Below the pieces are notes generated by a model, which saw nothing but the letters and a program-made list of their open reading frames with translations, had not been told where the DNA came from and searched no databases. 64,000 nt of DNA. Origin: Fratercula arctica (taxonomy: Eukaryota > Chordata > Aves > Charadriiformes > Alcidae). Numbering within the stretch: the stretch's first letter is position 1; each line of letters starts with the position of its first letter. Location: assembly GCA_947846985.1 (NCBI GenBank), contig CANTUZ010000001.1:7240004-7304003 (forward strand), given 5' to 3'. Positions 40,701 through 49,700 of the stretch are shown here, one piece after another. A program made the position numbers and the translations under genes.

Positions 40701-43700
40701 GTTACTTTTTTCCTGCACAGATAAAGGAAAAAAAAATAATCCAAAAGAAGAATTAGCTCTTAGTGCTGAAGATGGTAAATATCTTTTGTCTGCATGGAAG
40801 TTTGTTGTTTTTTCAATGGCCTCTGCTTGCTAGTAAAGGATTATTTTTTTTAACTAAGAATTGTATTACACTTTTAGATTTGATTAACTTCAGCATGACT
40901 GAAATGCTTTTGTAGAATTTTGTTGTGTTGTGTTATTCTTAAGGAATATACTTATATCCTGCTATATTTGTAGAAACTCTGTGCCACCTACCAGTGTACT
41001 ATGGCCTTTGGTCATTCAGCCAACGAAAGAGTTACTGAAATCATTAACAGCTTTGAGTATTAGGTCAGTTGAAAGACTTCAACTAAGTAGACATTTAATT
41101 TGTTTGTTCATCTCTTCCATTATAAGATGCAAGATGATTTTTGCTCATGCAAAACACCCTTCAGAAAACATCAGTTGAAAAGGGACCTCTCTTATAATCC
41201 CTGTCTCAATCCAGCGAAGTAGGATTACTCTAAGTGATAGATGAACTGCCAGAGCAGCTGCTGTTGGCATCATGAACCCATTAGTGCATTACAGATGCCT
41301 CACTGTTAGATTTTTCCTTATGCCTTTAGAAATTCCAAATAACGCAAAATAGAAGCAAACTGGCTCAAGAACATTGAATATGGTGGAATATAACACACAA
41401 TTCTCTATTTGCTGCATTGAGGCACTACAATTTTAAACAACAGTTGTGCCACAGTTGCGTTTGTTGTCATGTTTTAGATGCTTTAAAGCATTTTGCCTGT
41501 TAGTGGCCTATAGTATAAATAGGACGATCGTAGCATAATAGGCTGGATGAGATGTCCTGTAAATTAACAAGACTTAAGTACTGTACTGCACTTTGCTTTC
41601 AAATGGAGACCTCTACTGAAAGCACGTTATATATTCAATATGGAACGTGTAGACACTTATCTGAGAAGGGTTGGGGATTTTGAGTTAAATTTTTTAAGAG
41701 TGAAGTTTTGACAAAATGACAAAGAGCCAAATTGATAGCTGTAGAGACAGAATAAGGCAAGTTGTCTCGAAAATACTATTCATCTTTTTGCTTTGCTTAG
41801 TTTGTACACTCATGTTTATGAGGGAGTGGAGTGATAGGACGAGGGGTAATGGTTTAAAACTGAAAGAAGGTAGATTTAGATTAGACATTAGGAAGAAATT
41901 CTTTGCTGTGAGGGTGGTGAGACACTGGAACAGGTTGCTCAGGAAGGCTGTGGATGCCCCATCCCTGGAGGAGTTTAGGACCAGGCTGGTTTAGGGGCTT
42001 TGAGCAGCCTGGTCTGGTGGGAGGTGTCCCTGCCCAGGGCAGGGGGGTGGAACTGGATGATCTTTAAGGTCCCTTCCAACCCAAACCATTCTGTGATTCT
42101 ATGTTACCTTCCTTATGATCCAGCTCCTCAAAGGACAGCGATGCAAAACATATGAAATATACGGGGTCTAGGGAAGCCAAAAACTCCCCACATATAAAAT
42201 ATACTGATGCTATTTGTAACATTGCAAAGCTGTCTGTGCTACTGAATGACTGTTGTCAATACTGAGCAGGTCCCAAACCTGATCAGAATCAAGAGAGGGA
42301 AGAAAATGCAGCAGGAAGTGAGTAATAGGATTCTTCCAGCAGACAACGGAGAGACTTCTCCACTGATATTTAAACTAATATGCTAAGAATCCTTTTTTAT
42401 TTAACAACTAACAAGTTATACGTCTGAACTAGAACTTGCTCAATGGCGAAACTGCATCTAACTGCGTACTGGCAATAACTGATACGTTGAACGTTATTTG
42501 AGCTTCAACAGCAAAAGCTTTGCAAAAGCTTAACTCACGCCTTGCAAACAATCCCGTCGTGTGTGCAGGGTTTCATTTCACGCAATAGATACGTGCCCCT
42601 CTAGCTGGCTCTTTGTTGCCAAATCATTCTCTGTCATACAATATTCGGTATCGGCGCACTTCACAATGTGTATCCAGTCCAAAGATACAGAGCTTTAGTG
42701 CGTTATTAAATATAAGTGGGGTTAGAGCATGGAAAATTCAGAGAATCGTGAGCTTACTGCAAACTGGATTTTTGCAAGGCTGGCTTGTGCAATTAAGCTT
42801 GGTACAGTGAAAGGGCATAGAAGTGAACTTCAGTGGAAGTATATAAAAGTTGAAGAGACGGGCTGCAGTAAAGTGCGTCATTAATGAGATATGCATCTTA
42901 TAATTAAGTAGCAATATTTGAAACTTCCTTGCTCAGGTCTAAAAATTGCTTGATTTACACACATGTTCCTATTGCAATTAATTAGACTGGGTGAATAAAA
43001 GAACCGAATTTGGCTTGTACACTAACTCCTTACCAAGCACCTTATGATGAGACTCATGTCAGCAATGGTATGGTTAGTGCATGAGTCCACTCATCCTTCT
43101 TCTAGGAATAAAATCGAGAAGGTAAAGTGAAAATGTTTTCTTCATCACATTTGGTCAGAATGTGCTTGCAGCACCCAGGCTTATGCATCGTGTCAAGCAA
43201 CGTAAACACTTTTGCTCCTGCCAGACAAAGTTCTTTGGTCAGTGCTACAGGAGATGTCGAAGTAGATTATCCTTCCTAACGGCAGCTTCTCCGAGTCCTG
43301 GGGGTGGGGGAATCTTGCGTCCACGTTGTAAACTGGTTGTGCATGTGCATGTATTTCATCTGAAGTTTGTTTCTAACCGTTGTCCTGAATGGAATTTTGA
43401 TGTACAAACTTATTTTTGAAACCTTTTGAATTGCTGCTCTTCAGTTTCTGCAGTGCCCTCACAGCCCGGTAAGCAGTTTTCCAATCCTGAAAAACTCAAA
43501 GGACTGAGCAAGTCAGTACCATCATTCCTACAGGAAGAGGCAAGTTCCATCTCTAAAATATTGTAACTAAAATTTCTGATTACTGTGGCATTATGCATTT
43601 GCCAGGTAGTGCTTTCCAGGGTCTGCCGAGTCAGTCTGCTGTTGGACCATGGCATGGAGTTGAACTTGTGGTGTAACAATCAGGAGATGATCCCAAACAA

Positions 43701-46700
43701 CCTGTGGCTAATTAACCTTTCAGAAGCTTTAGTCTAGTAATTAGAGGTTTATTTTTATTGTACAGCTAAACATACAGAGCGTGTTTTATCTAGGAGATGG
43801 AAGCATAGCAAATGCTTGCTGTTATTCCCAAAGGCACTCTCTATCCTTAAGCTAAAAGGTCTTTTTTTTTTATCTTCAGCACAATTAAATTAATTTTTAT
43901 CTCCAGCCAATTAAAAAGCTTACTTGCGTGGGTTTTGAATGAAAAGGAAGAGGAAGCCCTGTAACTTCTTCACAGGTGGAATACAACAGGGAGGTGATGC
44001 TTTCTGTAAGAGCTGGTGTAGGGAGATGCCAAAGCACACACGGGAAGTGAAGCATCGATTCTTTAGTACAGAGACAGCATGGACACACAACGGGGATGTG
44101 GGCACATAACCTGAGAACGGCCAGATACAGCGAAACTGCAGTTCCCTGATGCAGAAAGGCTTTTTGCAAGAGCCATTCGCTACATCCAGTGCTGTTCTGC
44201 TGTGCCTCTTGCCTTCCAGCTGCCTTAAAGACAGAGGCTGCAGAATGGATGGTATTTGCTGTATAACAGAAAGGGACTGGGAAAAGACCGGAGCGTTATT
44301 ACCACTTGCATAAGTTTATGCATGAGGGAGTGAAGCAGAGAAGTTGAGTTTAATTGTCCTAATAAAGTTAACTTTGTACTTTTTCATTGCTATTTGACGC
44401 TTAAAACCACACAAAAAACCTGGTTGCATTACTGCTTTAACAAATGTTCAGTGTAGGCTTCCCAGCGTAAAAATTCCCTTTCAACTCTCTTTTTTTTTTT
44501 TTAAGTGCATGAGCTAATTTAAGAAATATTAATTACTCATGTTGCACTACAAGGGGATTTAAATTCAGGTTTTCACTGAGTCCCAATCTGCGTTAAAATT
44601 CTGTTTGTTGTTTTTTAATGTTCCTTGTGACTATAAAGAACCTATGCAGACTTTCTTTCTGTGATGTTTTTGTAGAGTGATGACAGAGAGACAGATACAG
44701 CATCAGAAAGCAGTTATTCCCTTGGCAGAATCAAGAAGAGTCCCAGCTCTCTAACCAATCTTAGCGGCTCTTCTGGCATGGCCTCCTTATCCTCTGTATG
44801 TAAACCAAAGCCTTGTGTTGATGGCACTTCGCTTTTGCTAATCTCCTCGGCGTTGTTTCGGCTCCCTTCATATTCCTTTTATCTTTCTTCCCTTGGCGTC
44901 TCTGCCTCCTTCCTTCCCTCTCTGTTATGTGAACCCTTCCATGGAATTGCCTAAAAAAAAAATACATATAAATCGGTTTTACTTTTCTTCTTTTCTAGTA
45001 ATATATCAGAGCCTGGTCAGGACTCCGTTGTGCAGCCTATTCTATAAACGCTGAACAAAGAGGTGGCTTTTACCCTAGAAGGGATCGAGTTCTGCAGAAC
45101 AAACATTTAGAGAAGGAGAAGGAGGGGTGGGGTAGAAATAAGTGAAAGAAAGAGACAGTATTGGTATGTGGGGTGCGTCATTAAGTCAGTGAACTAGCTA
45201 ACCGAAGGCCGGTAGTTTATGTGGACTTTATGGGGAAAAGTAGAATTTTGGGGAAGGATATTGATTTAAAAAAGATTGTATATCCTTCTCTTTCTACATA
45301 TGTAGCGCTTAATTTTCAGTGGTTTATTTAGGTACATAATTGAGTCATATAGACTTTATCGCTAATCTTTTTCTCGATATTTTCAGAAGGCCTGTTGTCC
45401 TAAACTCTTAGCCTCTGCTTTCTGCAAGGAAGATCAGCTGAAGAGATAGAGAAGTAATATTTCAAGGATCTGATCACAGGCAATCTCCAGATATTCAGCA
45501 TCCTGTCACTTCATTTCTTCTACCTCAATGCAATAAACTCGTCCAAACTTCTTGTAGCAAACTTGGCCGAAGACCTTTGCTTTACAAATAACTTCCTTTT
45601 GTTAACCTGCTCGCTGAGAAGCTTGTACAATAGTGTCCATTACGTTATTACAGCTAAAGGGACACAGTTGATTTCTTTACTGTCTGAATTCCGAGCATAA
45701 CTTCTGCCCGAATCCTGAAGTATCCGGTGAAATGCCAATGCCTGGCAAATTTTTCTCCTCTTGTATGACCCAGGTGAGCGGCAGCCTAATGAGCATCTAT
45801 AGCGCAGACTTTGGCAACGTTGATGTGAAGGGCAACATTCAGTTTGCTATTGATTACGTAGAACAGCTGAACGAGCTCCACATTTTTATTTGCCAGTGTA
45901 AAGACTTGGCAGTGGCAGACGTTAAGCGACAGCGTTCGGACCCGTAAGTAGAGAGAATATATTGATTTCCTAATGGAAGTTCTTCTTTTAACATGAAAAT
46001 GAAAACTGATGGGGTTTTTTTGTTCCAATCTCTATAACCTGTTGGAGTAAACAACCCAAGAAATAACTGAAGAGGCTCTAACATGCTTTACGTGGTTTTC
46101 CACTCTGAACTGAATATAGAATTGCCACTATAAATTGGTGCATATATTAGCACGGGAAGCTCAAACTTTTAAGAATAAGAAATTCTCTTTTCAAATTCAA
46201 CTTTCCAGATGGTAAAGCTTTCTTTCATAAGTTTTCAATAGGATTAGGGCCTATAAATATGACATCTAGGCAGACTGCAGTTAAATATTCTGTAGTTGTA
46301 TGTGTTGAGGAGACACTTCAACAGATTCTCCCCTGGTAGAAGGAGGTTAATGTCCCGCTTCGGAAACTATTGTTACACTTCATCACTGCCCTTCCATTTC
46401 TTAAATTTAACAAGCTGAACAACATCATGGCTAGTTAAGTGGATTTCTTTTACTTTATAAGCAAATACTTGTGAATTTTGGAAGGGGAAGATGGAAAGGG
46501 TGGGGTTTTTTTGCTCTTCTAACCAGCTTGTCTAAATTTTAGGTATGTAAAGATCTACCTGCTTCCAGAAAAATACAAGCTGGGCAAGCGGAAGACCTCT
46601 GTGAAGAAGAAAACTTTTAATCCAGTCTATAACGAAATCCTGCGGGTATTTATCAACTATTACTAGACGTGAAACACTGTATGTGTGAAGTATGAGGAAC

Positions 46701-49700
46701 CTTAACTTTTAGGCACAGGTCCAGGTGGTCTCAACGGAGACATTTGTGTTGGGATGAGATGGATCGATCCGTACAAGTACCTATGTCCTTCCATCGATAG
46801 GCTAACTCTACAGTGTGCTCTGGATACAGCATTGGGAACGCTGATTGTTGTGTACTTCTTGCAAACAAACACAAGCTAAAGATAAGCTTAAGATGCTTGA
46901 AATATAAAGTAAAACATGAAGACAGGTTTTTCTCGAACCTCGTCACTTTCAGACACAGCATTGAAGAAAATCCAAATTGTTTGAACTTTTTTTTTCCTCC
47001 TTTCTTCCTCCTGACAGTATAAAATTGAGAAGAGTCTCCTAAAGAACCAAAGCCTTAATATCTCTGTCTGGCACAACGATACCTTTGGGAGGAACAGCTT
47101 CCTTGGTGAAGTGGAGCTGGATTTAGGAACCTGGGACTGGAATGATAAATCCAACAAGCAGATCAACTGGTTTCCGCTCAAGCCAAGGGTAAGGGTGGGT
47201 TAGCTCTTTTGTATTTTCCGCTGTGTAAGTGCAAAACCAAGTCGTAATTTAGGCCTGGTCTTGCGTGTTCTGTGGTTTTTGTGTTAGTTATAATCATAAA
47301 TATGTCTTTACTGGTAAATGGAACATACAGTTCTGAGGTTTCTATTAGTCTAGTAAGTAGCTGGCTATTATAGTAGGAAAAACTTTCTCATAGTCTAAGG
47401 AGTAGAAATTTCAAGGTATTTTTCACTTACGTCCTGTTGCTGCAACAGATAGGTGAAGACACTTGTTCCCAGAATATGAAGTAAACCTCCTGACAATATG
47501 GAGCAAGTGCAGCAGCATTTTAATTATCAGGTGTAACGATGACTTCCATGTCTGTCTGCCTCCTGTTTGTTAGTGGGTTTCAGCCAAAATCTAGACGTTT
47601 AGTTCAGACACTGACAGAGGTTCTGGTTTCTTTCCTTGTTTTTCTCTACCCCTCCCCTCCCCCCCCCACCCCCTTGAATTTACTTCATTAGTTCATTCCA
47701 AAATTAGCTCAATCCAAAGTTTTGTAATTTGCAGAACAAATGAGGAGTGTCACGGTAGTCTTTAGCGCCAGTTTAATGCGACTGATTTTAAAACTGCTCT
47801 GGGTAGATAAATGTAACCAAATAACGAGTGCCATGTTCCACCTACAGACGGTACGTAACTCTCTGTGAAGTGACATATTCTGTACGATAACTCTTGTTGA
47901 GGCTGATCTTTAGATCAAAACATTCCTACAAAAATGAGTTTATTAAAGCCCGCTCTCACACAAAGAGTAAGTTTCCTGATTGAAAGTACATACGTTCTGG
48001 TTTTAAATAAGTGCACAATGGTGGAAAAGATGCACCCTCAAAGCCTTTTGGCCTCTCCTGGGTCTTGTTTTCCACTTCAGTGGAAGAGCTACATATCTGA
48101 GGCGCTGTCAAATGGTTAAACTTGCCCTAAATCTCTCATGTCCCGTAAACTGAAGGAATACTAATGGATAAGGAAAGAAGAAAAAAAAAAAACAATACAA
48201 AACCAAACTTGCCTTATGTAGAAATCAAGCTTGTTCCAGCGGAAAACTTCACATGGGAAACAGCGTGTGAACCGCAGGGTCTGAGATCTGTGGGGTGTTT
48301 TTTTTCTTCTTAAATTTCAGACTTCGACAATGGCTCTTGAACTACAAAACAGAGGGGAGATGAAACTAGCCCTCCAGTATGTCCCACACCCCCTCGGAGG
48401 TACGCGTTGCTGCTTTGCTTGGGTTTCTCAGGACTCAGGGAGTTTTGTTGGGTTTTTTCATTTGTTTGATTGTTTGGTTTTTTTTTTTTTTTTAAAAAAA
48501 AAGAAGCTGTTTAATGTTTTTTTTTAGCCAATTCGGACATCTTTTTTTTTTTAACATAAAAGTAGATAATTTTTTTATTTTAATTTTCCTAGAGGATTAA
48601 GTCACCCTGGTTGTGAATTCAGTTTAGGATCCAAAGATCACTTTAGGATCTTTTGTTGTGTTTAATGTTACTACAGAAGAAATTACCTCATTGTTAGAAT
48701 CTAAGATTTGTAATGCACTCTGTATGGGTAACAAAATTGTCTTTTCTCACTAATAATTGGAGAGATTATAAATCATCGGGCAGGTGCTGTGATTTGCTAA
48801 ATAAACAATGACAATACGCTAAATTCAAGCAATATTAGAAGTAGAAAATAGCAATAAGTATTTAGAATGCAGGAATTCACAGCAGTATGAGCCGTTTGGT
48901 TTCATCTTGTCTGGCAACTGATAAGTGGCTGATGCGACAGCGAAGCCAGGTCAGGTCTTTAATCCCGCCAGTCAGTCAATAAGAGTCAAATATATGAAGA
49001 GCACAAAGGAGCTGGTTTGAAAGTACAAGCGTCAGTAAATGCTAACATCACATAGACTGAAGTCAAGCCGATCTCTTGATCTAGGAGGCTTGGAAAGAGA
49101 AGACCAGAAGCGTGTATTTGTTTAGTTGTAACAGAAGAAAAGTCATTGTAGAAATCAAGACGTGATGTGATCTTGCAGCACTTTGATGGGATGGAGATTG
49201 CAGCTTTGAGGGTAGAGAGAGGAATGTTGGGTTAAGATGTGAGATGATGAGAGCCTAGGCTGAATATCACAGCTCCAAATGGGCAGGAACTGCTGCATCA
49301 TAGAAATTGCCTTTAAAAGGGGATCTACAAGGTTTAATCAGATGTTTTTCTTTTATTCTTACAGGAAAGAAGGCTCTATCTACTGGTGAGGTCCACATCT
49401 GGGTGAAGGAATGTCATGACCTTCCTCTTCTGAGAGGCAACAGGCTCAACTCTTTCATTAAGTGGTAAGAACTGTGAAATCATCAAACATGGGGCCCTAA
49501 TGTGCTTTCTAATCTTATCTTCAGTTTTCTACATTCAAATTAAAAAAGACCTAATTACTTTCTGACTCTCCTTTATTGTAATGCAAATTGTCCTGCAGGG
49601 TTTAGAGCTTCAAGGTGCTAGGTATATACCACCGGGTAAAACATACTGGGAGAACTTCCTGCGTTATCCCTCCTCTTTCATTTTCCCTGCTCAGGTACTT

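Larger units (their letters stand above)
40775..43444 (+). other. SYTL2: SYTL2 intron 9
   Basis: gtaaat to cttcag. Contains a CR1 fragment (41826-42104) and a possible 48-nt cassette exon (42270-42317). Confidence 0.8.

Noticed and set aside
41716..41994. 92-codon frame
   Set aside because: Its second half is the CR1 tail; the first half is intron.
43469..43474. Upstream GTAAGC as the exon 10 donor
   Set aside because: It would remove conserved [11 protein letters not shown] and leave the wrong phase for exon 11.
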